Assembly: GCF_004359215.1 (NCBI RefSeq)
Contig: NC_090613.1
Span: forward strand, 7,002,275-7,059,985
DNA length: 57,711 nucleotides
From: Bremia lactucae
Taxonomy: Eukaryota > Oomycota > Peronosporomycetes > Peronosporales > Peronosporaceae
Direction: 5' to 3'
This document shows, piece after piece, positions 10,996-21,300 of this stretch. Each line of letters opens with the position of its first letter. Within the stretch, counting starts at the first letter, position 1. The notes beneath the pieces are model-generated. The model did not search any database, was not told where the DNA came from, and saw only the letters and a list, made by a program, of their open reading frames with translations. The translations under genes and the position numbers were made by a program.

Positions 10996-12753
10996 TTAGA
11001 GCACGCATTCAAACCATTTTATAGGTTTTTTATTAGAGCCAAAGAGGCCGTCGCCGTAATAAAACGTGGTGTCAGCGTGATTCAAGTCCGTCACGTAGAA
11101 AAGATTGCTGTAGTGAGCTCCAAAATCTTCAAGCGGACGGCCACCAGCACAGCTTTGGAACTCGACCAATCCGTCGTTCTTCGATGACTTGTGCGGAAGC
11201 GCAGATCCTAGCAACCAGTACTTAGGCTGGTAGGTTGAAAATAGTCCACCATACGAGTCGCTGCATATCACCGCGTGAGTGAGTGTCCGGTAGACTACTT
11301 GAGCTTCCTCAAACGCAATATTTAAGCTTGGAGAGGCCAATTTTCCGCCTTCATACGCTAATGACTTAGCTGATGCAGCCACAGGACATTGACCCGTGAC
11401 GTTTCCGACAACTTTCATGAGAGTTGTATGTCCGCCGTCGCACGACTCCACGGCGTAATCAGTGCCCATGCTTCCACCCATCGGGGCGCTCATAGCGATC
11501 CATGAACTCGAATTTCCAAAAGAACACTTTCCATTGGCAATGGCCCCGGCCAACACAAGTCCTCCCATTGAGTGTGTGACGACAATCGTATCCGAAATTT
11601 CATTAGGTGAGCCCGTCTTGGTCATTGAAGCCGCAAGGTCGCACATATTTTGTTGAAGCGTGCTATTCCGCCAGCTTGTCTCGATCGAATTCCAGATCAT
11701 GTACTTGAATTCCGTGCAACATGGTGCATGATCGGTCAAATTGCCCCAGTACCAGTCGAACGAATCTTGAAGTCCCACTTCCGCAAAGTCGATGCCAAGT
11801 CCGTGGATGAAGAGACACGGTCGCGGTACTGATTTGCAGGAGCATGTCGTCGAGGAAAGACCAAAAATAAGGTTCAGGTTACGTTCCTCGTTATTAGGAA
11901 TTTCACCTCCAGTAAGCAGCGCTATTGCTATGTCACTCATCTCAGTAGCTTTTGTAGCAACAGCACAGGTTCCGAGGACGTGTGGCACCGCGATCAGTAC
12001 ACGATTTTTTAAATATGTGATTTGGATTTCTATGTCGCTACCATAAATGGAGATACCAGCAAGGCCGGAGCTACAAGCCGCCAGTGTAAGTCCAAAGGCC
12101 TTGACCATGAGTACTTGCCCCATCGTACATTCGATGTTTGAGCCTTCTGAGGTGGCTTTTAACGCTGGAGTGGCATCGTTAAGTGCAGTTAGCAAGTCCA
12201 TGAAAGGTGGTAGCCCTTTCGGGTCCAAACATTGAGATATAGCCGATAAAGTTCGATTTTGAACGCTAGTTGTCGAGTAGGCGACTCCGCCTAACAGCGT
12301 GTAACGGGTGCGGGTCGAGCCTTCAATAAATTCCACATAGCCATCGTACAGGACTTTAAAACCGTCTTCTGACACGATAGGATTGGCATATACATCAAAC
12401 TCTGACTGACTGTGGATTCGCATTGTGTTGCGCTTCATAGTGAAGTGGAGCTTCAGAGATGGCCAGTCCAAATGAGGGGTAGCGTGAACGGATGCATTGG
12501 ATGTCTGAGCTGCTGAAGCTCCCGTCCAAGTCAACATAATGAGCGCAGCATAGACAACGACGAAGTACAATAAGCGGTACGCAGATGACTGGACACTCAT
12601 AGTGTCGAACGTAGCTTTTTCAATAATGTCAGAACTTTGAGACCACGGGAGGGACCAGGACTTGAGTGGCTTAAGTGGCATGGTCTTGTTACCTGTCAGT
12701 CTTATTTTTTTTTTGTCGCTGTACGGTACGATTTGCAAGGGGCTATGTGACAT
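10996..12753 (-). CDS. secreted/membrane alpha/beta-hydrolase with lipase-type active site
   Basis: 585 residues in one exon. A hydrophobic stretch near residues 60-80 (after a second Met at about residue 51) looks like a signal peptide or anchor, so translation may start at that inner ATG. The catalytic Ser sits in THSMGG near residue 391, a GXSXG nucleophile elbow. An NDGLV motif near 525 and His in LNHAD near 555 fit as Asp and His of the triad, an arrangement common in lipases and PGAP1-like acyl hydrolases. Many Cys residues and N-glycosylation sequons in the rest support an extracellular or lumenal location. The substrate cannot be told. No RxLR motif is visible. The flank on its 5' side is AT-rich and leads into transposon debris. 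Confidence 0.8.
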   Translation of the reverse strand: MSHSPLQIVPYSDKKKIRLTGNKTMPLKPLKSWSLPWSQSSDIIEKATFDTMSVQSSAYRLLYFVVVYAALIMLTWTGASAAQTSNASVHATPHLDWPSLKLHFTMKRNTMRIHSQSEFDVYANPIVSEDGFKVLYDGYVEFIEGSTRTRYTLLGGVAYSTTSVQNRTLSAISQCLDPKGLPPFMDLLTALNDATPALKATSEGSNIECTMGQVLMVKAFGLTLAACSSGLAGISIYGSDIEIQITYLKNRVLIAVPHVLGTCAVATKATEMSDIAIALLTGGEIPNNEERNLNLIFGLSSTTCSCKSVPRPCLFIHGLGIDFAEVGLQDSFDWYWGNLTDHAPCCTEFKYMIWNSIETSWRNSTLQQNMCDLAASMTKTGSPNEISDTIVVTHSMGGLVLAGAIANGKCSFGNSSSWIAMSAPMGGSMGTDYAVESCDGGHTTLMKVVGNVTGQCPVAASAKSLAYEGGKLASPSLNIAFEEAQVVYRTLTHAVICSDSYGGLFSTYQPKYWLLGSALPHKSSKNDGLVEFQSCAGGRPLEDFGAHYSNLFYVTDLNHADTTFYYGDGLFGSNKKPIKWFECVL

Positions 12754-13671
12754 TTCGCACGGCTATCACCGGGAGATTTCAGCTATCTATCACATACGTA
12801 TGTAGCGGGTATATGTGAGTCCGGATCTTGTAATTTATAAAATCTGAATCCTTTCCGTTTATTTGTTCTTAAGAACTTGTAAAATAACTGAACTGGGCGG
12901 AAGTCGTTGTGAAAAGTTTCTTTACATCTAATAAAATTCGATTTATCAGAGGGGACAAAATCAACATTTGATAAACGTAAATAGATAACGGGCTCCCAGC
13001 TACAATTAACAGACGGGGTGATGCCATCTCTAAGTGTTGATCATCTCTAGGTGATTACCACTCTCTACTTGTTTGTGAGGTGAGTATACAATCATCGGTT
13101 GTCTGTTTGGTGGGTATGCCATCCACAAGTTGTCTGGGCCTAGTTTATATGAAACAAATAGTCAGCAGTACGTCAATGGCGGAGGTGGGATCGAGACCAA
13201 TTATAAGCTTTATCGTGCGTCAATACCAAGATTGATTAGATTCTACAATTGAGCCCATGAGCGACACCATTGCAATTTTTAGCTGTAAAAGCAAGGTGAC
13301 AGCTTACAATTTCATTAAAAGCGTAAAGCTGCTCGATCAAATTACTTATTGCACGTGACGATAAATTACCTATGAATTATGTAATTACAAAAGGATTATT
13401 TTTCGTGCAATGATTACACATGATGCCATTTTAATTGGTTCCCATCTCCAGCTGTTTAAAATATAGTTTACCATCTCCACCTGTCGGAAGATGTTTACCA
13501 TCTCCATCTGTCTGAAAGATGGTTTACTTTCTCCAGTTGTTTATGCTAGGTATGTAATCCCAGTTGCCTGTTGGTGATGTTGGAAATTTTGTGTACGCTC
13601 AAACGTCAAAATGCCGTTTTATTGTAATCGTTTTGCAACGCATGAAATGGAGCACACAGTGGTTAAAGAAC
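12754..13671. other. AT-rich flank of the hydrolase gene with minisatellite
   Basis: No supported ORF. The first part must hold the promoter of the minus-strand hydrolase gene. The second holds a degenerate minisatellite (separate entry). The right end abuts an LTR fragment. Confidence 0.5.
13437..13543 (+). repeat. degenerate minisatellite, ~26-bp unit, about four copies
   Basis: The core TTTACCATCTCCA followed by SCTGT-like bases recurs near 13,437, 13,466, 13,492 and 13,521 with increasing divergence. Similar words (GCCATCTCT, CCATCCAC) recur more loosely near 13,020-13,130. It probably grew by replication slippage. Confidence 0.7.
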
Positions 13672-13784
13672 CGTTGTTGTGGTACATTTACTTTATGGGT
13701 AAAATAAACTTTTATCTCAAAATTGTCAGTTACTTAACTCCCATTTATTATGGGTAACAAATGTGGTCGCCGCCAGATATGAAT
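13672..13784 (+). repeat. 5' fragment of a gypsy element 1-type LTR
   Basis: Matches the first ~115 bases of the LTR at 6,615. The match ends just inside the loop and right arm of the LTR's 10-bp hairpin, where the sequence switches to an inverted internal segment. Confidence 0.8.
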
Positions 13785-14303
13785 AGTGACTCGAGTCCCA
13801 GTCGCTAAGCGAACAGTGATTGTATCACCTTCATGCGCTTTAAGCGCCTCAACGTATTGTTAACTTCCTTCAAGAGAAGGGCTTCGAGCATAATTGCAAG
13901 ACGCTCCTGAGTCAATTAAAATTGACCGCGGCTTATCAAAGCCCTTTTTAGTCGCTTGAGCGACTGGCAAGTCAGGCTTGTACTCTCGCCCCGTGCCATT
14001 AAAAACCGAGCTAATTGGGGCTAGGTTCTGTTTATTCTCACCTCCTAGAGATTCAACAGAGCCTAGGTCTACCCAGTAGGGCGCCCCGCACCTACTGGGT
14101 ATCGACATTTTCCCGCACCGTTTCAGATCTTTGTTATAGGTCGGAGTTGGAGCTCTTTCAGGCTTTGCCCGAATTTCGTTGGGTCAGGTCGGACGTAAAT
14201 GTTCGTGCTTCCGCACATACATATAACATCTACGGATGATCTTATGCTGTTCCACAGCTTGAAGAGCCTCTTTTCCTTCCTCAACGAGGCTTGAATCCTT
14301 GGA
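13785..14303 (-). pseudogene. inverted gag/protease segment of a gypsy element 1 relative
   Basis: The reverse complement of this stretch matches about 951-1,462 of element 1: end of gag with the knuckle region, then the protease. The open frame at 13,860-14,108 keeps the protease active site as DSG, the residue that element 1 has lost. The segment is inverted relative to the LTR piece before it and the pol piece after it. Confidence 0.8.
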
Positions 14304-14311
14304 TTCCACTC

Positions 14312-15252
14312 CTAAACAAAAGGGTTTATTGGCGCGATCATTGAAGAGTCTGACATTAGCATGTCTGAGTTAATAGAATCTAAGTAAAAACATTAATTCT
14401 GAGCCCGACTCGGCAGAAATAAGTAGAACGGCACGTACTCCGTCGAGTGACACTCGTTGTAATAACGATTCACTGAATGCTGAAAGCATTGTTGGCTTAA
14501 GGCCGAATCAACGAGGGTGCAATATCCCTGAGATACGTGGAGTGGTACGTCTAAGCCCACCGAGTGTGGTCGGCCGAGGCGGCACCACACTGAGTGTCAA
14601 TGGTGACAGTGTTGGCGGTTCGCCAGGGCATTTCGGGTCAAACCCTTCGAATGCACGTGAAACGACACGTTAACGTTCGCTGGATAAGGAAGTTGAAGCG
14701 CCTAACTCCTTGTCAGATGTCAAATTAGACACCATGTCTTGTATAGTACCAATACAGGCTGGAAAATCTGGGGACGTCTATGTCCCGGCCTCGAAGGGGC
14801 GTATTGTCTCCACTCCAAGACAGGATGGACACGAAGCGTGTATACCCTCACAAAGTGATGCGAGCGAGCAATTACATACACTTGTGAATGGTGTAACCGG
14901 TAACATTGAGGGAGAAGTTAGCCTTGCGGCAATCCCTTCGTTACATGCTCTTTTAGAGCTAGACGTAATGTCTATTGATGGGTGCTGCCGAGCCTTAAAG
15001 GCTGGCGACTTTTCTGAGATTGTGTTCATTCGTCCAACAATTGAGTTAAACTGATCGTCACTTCTAGACGAAGCTGTCCTGGATGACACAAAAGCTACAC
15101 TAAGTGCGCGAAATAGGTCATCGATCCTTAAAGATCCTACGGATCCTTTCTATATCTTGATAAAAGAATTTCAAGATGTGGTATGCACTAATCCACCATC
15201 TGTTTTACCCCCGGATAGAGGTGTTTGTCATGAAATTGACTTGGTTCTGGGA
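14312..15252 (+). pseudogene. forward gypsy element 1-type linker/RT-start fragment
   Basis: Collinear with about 1,684-2,635 of element 1, with substitutions and a few stops. The frame 14,710-15,054 corresponds to the linker before RT. Homology stops abruptly at about 15,252, inside the start of RT, where GC-rich LINE sequence begins. Confidence 0.85.
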
Positions 15253-15778
15253 TTTGCTCGCCTTCCCGTCAGCTTGGACGCATTGCCGGCCGAACGCAAA
15301 CGGTATCCCAAGTTCACAAGTACTGAGCTGGTGCGTTTGCTGGATCTGTTTAAGCAGTGTTTTGTTGTGACATCCGACCGCTACGTCGACTGGACCCAAT
15401 TAGCCCACCAGATCAGTAAGGAGATCCTCGTATCGAAGTGGGCGTTTAAGGAAATCTTGCGCAAGCTGGCCAGCCAACAGAAATGGGTGTGGCTCCAATC
15501 CCACGGCTGTGGTCTCAGGTCGTGCAAACAGGCAATTCGGCAGGTCCGGACGGCACGACGGGCAAGCAGCGTCCCGTGTTTGATGACTTTATGTTTGATC
15601 CGAGATTTTTTTCGGTGGAAGAGGCGACCACGCTTCGTACCATTTGCTCATCGCGCCTTAACATGCCAGGTACTCACCGTCTGCGCGAGGGTACGGATGA
15701 TGAATGGCCCATCATCATTAAGATTGCGGAAGGGCATATTGCCTGTCGTCGGTTGCCTGATTTTCTTAATTATGTCTT

Positions 15779-15905
15779 CGACAGCGACGAGCGGCTTCGG
15801 TTGTGTCGGACTGTCCAGGCGTAGGTCGAGGTACAATTGGTATTGAGCTGTACCTCGACCTGCGCCTGGACAGTCCGACACAACCGAAGCCGCTCGTCGC
15901 TGTCG
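15779..15905. repeat. fold-back palindrome 1 (56-bp arms, 15-bp spacer)
   Basis: Arms 15,779-15,834 and 15,850-15,905 are reverse complements with a single mismatch. Spacer 15,835-15,849. The left arm is in frame with the preceding ORF1 segment and the right arm runs back over it in reverse. Confidence 0.95.
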
Positions 15906-16395
15906 GCATGGTCTTGATATCCCAATTGGACGTCGGACGACACACGCTATCACGGAGAAGATTTTGGAATCTGCGGAACTCGTGCGGGTCTGCTTGCCGG
16001 ATCTTCCCCGTTCCCTCGGGTTGGCCAAGACGATTAGCTACAATCGTTCTACCCGGTCAATCCACTTCGATTCCCTTACGCGAGCCATTGCAAAGGTGCA
16101 CCAAGAAGTCGTAGTGCCTTTTCAGGGCAGGGCGTACACGCTCGAGAATGTTCATCGATCGGTCAGGGGCTCGGTCTGGTTGAATCAGCAGGGTCCAGAC
16201 GGGCGTTCGAGCCACCTCGGGCAGCATACACCTTTCTGCTGTATAATCTCACCCGGTTTGATGATATTGGGCGCATTGCTGCCTACCTCCACTCCAAGAT
16301 ACCGACGCATTTTGAGCTGGAGGATATAGACACCTGTACCTCAAACTCACGTACGTCCACCGCCTGCAAAGTCACCTTTCATCTGGCGGGTTGCC

Positions 16396-16514
16396 CGACC
16401 TTTCTACAAGAAAAAGTCAGACTGCTTTGGTTTGGGACCCCCATTATCATCGTATCTGGACGATAATGGGGGTCTCAAACCAAAGCAGTCTAACTTTTCC
16501 TTGTAGAAAGGTCG
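16396..16514. repeat. fold-back palindrome 2 (53-bp arms, 13-bp spacer)
   Basis: Arms 16,396-16,448 and 16,462-16,514 are reverse complements with three mismatches, all transitions. Spacer 16,449-16,461. Same geometry as palindrome 1, 490 bp downstream, in the same LINE ORF1. Confidence 0.95.
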
Positions 16515-18321
16515 TCCGGACGTGGGCCGTCGCCTCCAATATTTGCAGTGTGGTACGCTCGGCCACCCGGCGTCGAGATGTCAGTTCACCGATGCGCAAT
16601 TACGGGGGCCGGGCGGGCTGGAGGTCCGCGAAGCCGAGGTTCTCGCTGTCGAAGACCTGGCTAAACCTTTTAGTAACCCAGACGAAAGGCGGCAGATGGC
16701 AGATGGCGCAGCGACGACGCCTTGTGCAGCAATCAGCCGATGCAGCGGCACAAGCTGCGGTGACGCCGACGATACCGGTCGCCACTCCCGGTCCATCGCC
16801 GGCTGCCGAGCCCCAGACAACAGGTATACCTATCCAATCAGTGTATACTACTAAGGCCACGCACGAGGGCCCGCCGCCTCCGACACCAAAACCCCGGCCC
16901 GAACAGCCATGGCTGAGACGCCCCCTTCGAGGGGTCGTCGGCCTTGGCCCCCAGTTCAGCCTCCCCCGCCTCAGCTGAACGTCAGCAGCGGGAGTTATCA
17001 CGTTCTCAAGGAGGATGATCGGGCAGTGGAGGGTCCGTCTTCCGCACCGGAAAGCAGGGTCGCCTCTGCACCTCCGCAGCCGGAGACTGGAATTTCCCCT
17101 GCTCCTGCTTATTCGGCACGGCGGTCCCACTCCCGGCTGCTGCCGGAGGATCAGGCCCGGAAACAAGCAGCCGGCATCCGGGGCCCGGCTCTCCTAATCC
17201 AGCAGCGTCGGGAACGGCTAGCTTGCGAAAAGCTTTCAAAGCTGCTGCCGGACAGGCAATGTCACTTGATACCCATGGATCCTAAGCCGCCAGTAGAACC
17301 CATCCACATGGGCGAACTTGTGAGCATTCTGGGACTTCGGAAAATTAACACCCCAGCAAACAGCAATTGTTTAGCGATAGCTCTTGCTCAGGCAGTGGCT
17401 GAGTCTGCCTTGGCCGCCCCTACCAAGGATCAGGAGCTTCTTACGGCCCGCATCAAACGAGGTATCGCGTGTACAGGACTCTTGAATTTGGAGGATCAGC
17501 TCCCTCACGACTTGCGGGAGCAGGCACTTAAAAATGTTGGCCGTGGGTGGGCGTCGATGACGCGCACGGAGTCGGCTTCTCAATTCCGCTGGGTTTTGAC
17601 GGACTCTGCGGCCACCCCATCGGGGAGAACTTCGCAAGTGCCTACGGACTGTTGGGGGGGGCAGTGACACACTTGGCATGGCAGCCACGTTTTTACAGAG
17701 AGACATATTTGTCGTTCAACTCGAGGAAGCCACCACTCAGTGGCGTTGCCGCAAGTATCAATCCGTTTCGCTGACTATACAGGGCCGAGCGGTGGCGTCT
17801 GCTAAAGAGAACCCTCTTTCTGTTATGACGTGTATCGACGAGCTGCAGGCGGCCAAAGGCGCGGCGCCCCGGGCTCTACCGTTAGTGTTGCGGTTTGGTG
17901 GCAGCCACTACTCGGCATTGCTCCATTCGGCTGGAGTGGCCAATCCGTTAAACCTTACCGATATCCAGGACGAGCCGAGTGCTGCGTCGCCGCAGGATCC
18001 GGTCCAGTCCTGCAAGGACGCTAGGGCCCCATCGTTGGTATTATTGAGGGAGAAAAGGTCTTCGGCACTGCTCTCGGACGACAAACGCCATCCAGACAGC
18101 GGCGACCGAACGTCGATCGTCGTTTACGAAACTGAGGACGCGGTCGCTCGAACCTCGACATAGCCCTCTTCTCACTTGGCTCTAAATTCTACTTCGAGCA
18201 GCCGTAGCGAACCCGGGCGAGCCTCTTCGGCACGAAAACGGGGGCACGGCGGCTCTCCCCCTCTCCTGCTGGCGTCTGCCGATCCAGGAGCCGTCGTTTT
18301 AGTCGGCTCTCACCACAAGAA

Positions 18322-21300
18322 ATGTCAAATTCGTTAAGACTTAGGGAATTCCTCGCGAGCCGAGCCGGACGACAGAATCGATCGGGACGATTGGCCAGAG
18401 CTCTTGAGTTATCTGGGAGCCGAATGGCCGGCAACAGCAGCTGCACCGTATCCTCTAGTTTATGGCGACTCCGGCGGGTGGGAGGCTACGGCGCGTTTGG
18501 AGCCGAAATTGTTACTTCATAACTTGCGCCGCTTTGTCTTTCCGGACGAACTACTTGCTAGCCTGTCCGATACAGTTTTCGTACAGTGGACGGCTCTGTA
18601 GCGCCGGGAGTGCTTATAATCCGGGCTCCCAGCATACCGACAACGAATGACAGAGCTACCCACTGGTGTTTGGCTCGACCAATGGATTGCTCGCAAGCAG
18701 CAGCGCCTTTCGCCGTCTCTGCTAGCCCCTCTGATTGACAATTCCGACGATTGGCGAAAGCTGCGGGGATTAACTATGCGGCGGACGACATTTTACGGTT
18801 GAGTTACCCGCACAGACGCGTCCGAATGAGTCACCACCTCATGTGTGCCATCGTTTTTGACAACGAGATTTTTGCGCTGACGGGGATGGGTGCAAAGCCG
18901 GTACGCCCTCCCGAGCAACTCCGTTGCCACTTTTGCTTACTTCGGACCAATAGTACCTACAAGGACACGTACTACCCAGATGGGATGCTCCGATCGACTG
19001 GACCTCTCTCGTTCGATATTTTACTACTGCTTTGGCCCCTGCAGAGCAGTGGTTCCCCCTAGAGTACTAAGGACAGCTTACAGCAGCATCCCTTCTTCAG
19101 CCCCAAAGATCCTTTCCTTGAGGAATCTGACGCCTATGGCCGGCATCGCAACCTTCAAAACTGGTCTACGTTCTGGGCTTCAGCACCCAATCCACCGGAT
19201 TATCAGGGTGGGGACAGGCTGTATATTTCCCAAAATTTAAAAGGCTTCAAGGCTATCGCTCGGGGTGGGTGGTTGTCGGCGTGGCGTAGTGCGCCTCAGA
19301 TCCGTCGCCCGCTGGCTTAGTGTATTCAGGCGACGCATGTACACAATGATGAGGAGGCAGGTAGGCTGAGCTCCAGGTGGGCTCAATTATGGGGTCAACA
19401 CCTTGATCTCGACGCTCCTCCTCTATCGTTCTGGAGTATTGGCTCTTTTAGCCACGCTGGTGTAGCTATTATTCTTACTCCCCATTCTGCTCGTACAGCT
19501 TCGACCCGAGCGATCGCAATTTCTATTGGGGAGGACGTTCTGCTAAATGTGTACGCGCCTATACTGCGGGGTGAACGGGAAGACTTCTTAACTTCCCTTT
19601 TTAGCTGAGATTTGGTGGCCTCCAACACTATTTTGGCGGGCGACTTTAACTGCGTCCAGTGCCCTCTACTAGATCGGTACGGCATTCACCACTAGCACCG
19701 GTCGGAAAGTCCTGCCCCGGACGCGGTAGTTGCGACACTGCGCTTGGCGAATGCGAGAGAACTTCGAGATCATGCGGATGACGAGGGCACTGGCGATCCT
19801 ACTGACCATTTCACATACTGGAATGGGGACCGTGCCAGTCGCATTGATCGTTTCTATGTGCCTGAGGGATGGGTAGATCGCGTTCTGTGGGTTGAAGCGC
19901 GGTTGCCATCAAATCAGACGGACCATTAGGAGGTTGTGCTACACTTACGTGACCTCAACGAACCTGGTCCGTCAAGTCGTCATGGGCGGGTTACATATCG
20001 ATTCCTTCATCGAATCCTGGCAGGATCATTGATGCACTCGTCGCGAAAATGGACGGCATGGCTATCGGTCAAGGCGTTTCTACCCTCACTTCGGATGTGG
20101 ATGTTACAGAGTGTCAACAGTGCGTTCGACGCATCCGGAAGCGGGTCAAGCAGCGCAGAGCGCGATTTCGTCGGAAAATGCAGGGTAAAGCTCGGCGACC
20201 TCTCCTCACCCGGCCGCAATTCATCTCCTGCAATATGGAGGAATTACAACAGGAACATCTGGTGCGACTGGGCCAAAAGCTCTCCCGGACGGCTGACCAG
20301 TTGCGCTATTTTTATAGGCGGGTTATCGACTGTTCACGCAATCAAACAGTCACAACGATTTCGCGCCTCCACGGCCCGCATTTCACCCGGGAGATGACTC
20401 GCGGATAAATTTGCCTCAGAATTGTTTGCAGTCCTTGGCAAAGTTCATCGCAAGAAGCAGAGCGCGGACTTACCATCAGCCATTCGCCATTTCTTCAATC
20501 TACTCACAGACCGGGTCTTGTCTTCTGCCGACAACCGGGCTCTCTTGGCTGATTTTACGGAAACTGAAGTCCTTGCCGCCGTCTCTGGCCTCAGTCGACA
20601 CAAGTCGGCCGGACTGGACGTGCTCAATAAGGATTTTTACAAGGATACGGCGGCGCTTCTTGTCCCCGCCCTGGTTCAGCTCAGCAATCAAATTTTAGCT
20701 GGAGCTGATCCTCCGCCTTATTTTCTAAAAGCTTTGATCATACCCTTGCGGAAAAAGGGAGACTCGGTGGATGCGATGCATAACAGACCGATTTCTCTAA
20801 TCCAAACCATTACAAGATCTTTGCGAAAGTGCTGGCCTCACGACTGCAATGCGTATAACCAAAAGTCATGGGCAACTCGCATCAAGGCTTCGTACACGGA
20901 CGCCAGATGTCTAAAATAGTGTTGATGATGCTCGCTCAACTGGCGACAGCAACATCGGATACAACTATATCCGCCGACGACAGCCCGAGTGATCCTCCTA
21001 CTGGATTTCCGCAAGGCTTATGACACGGTAGATCGCGAATACCTGTATGAGGCTCTTCGCCATTTGAATTCGCGGAAAGGTATGTTCGGCTTATTACTCG
21101 CCTGCATACTGGTACTACGGCCGCGTTCCTTGTAAATAAGGAACAGTCTCGTCCCATCTCCGTCGTTTCCGGTATTCGGCAGGGCTGTCCACTCGCCCCT
21201 TTGCTATTTCTCGTCGTGGTGGAGTTATTGGGCGTTGCGGTACAGCAATCACCGGATTTTATGGGGCCTCCTGTCCCTGGACGACATCCGGTTACGCACA

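Larger units (their letters stand above)
15253..18163 (+). pseudogene. LINE ORF1, broken, with knuckle remnant and OTU-like protease domain
   Basis: The N-terminal part (15,270-15,520) encodes a charged helical region. Near 16,550 a knuckle remnant reads CGTLGHPASRC with its first Cys missing. A Pro/Ala-rich segment follows (16,780-17,180). At 17,350-17,930 comes a protease-like domain. It has a Cys box SNCLAIALAQAV (17,362-17,397) and a conserved block with WGG and LQRDIFVV words across a frameshift near 17,660-17,720. The His box GGSHYSALL follows near 17,900. The Cys...His layout fits the OTU superfamily. Two long fold-back palindromes at 15.8 and 16.4 kb interrupt the reading frame. ORF1 proteins bind element RNA. 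A linked protease would be an added activity. Confidence 0.65.

Noticed and set aside
12047..12235. Plus-strand ORFs over the hydrolase gene
   Set aside because: They are shadows of the minus-strand reading frame, which carries the catalytic motifs.
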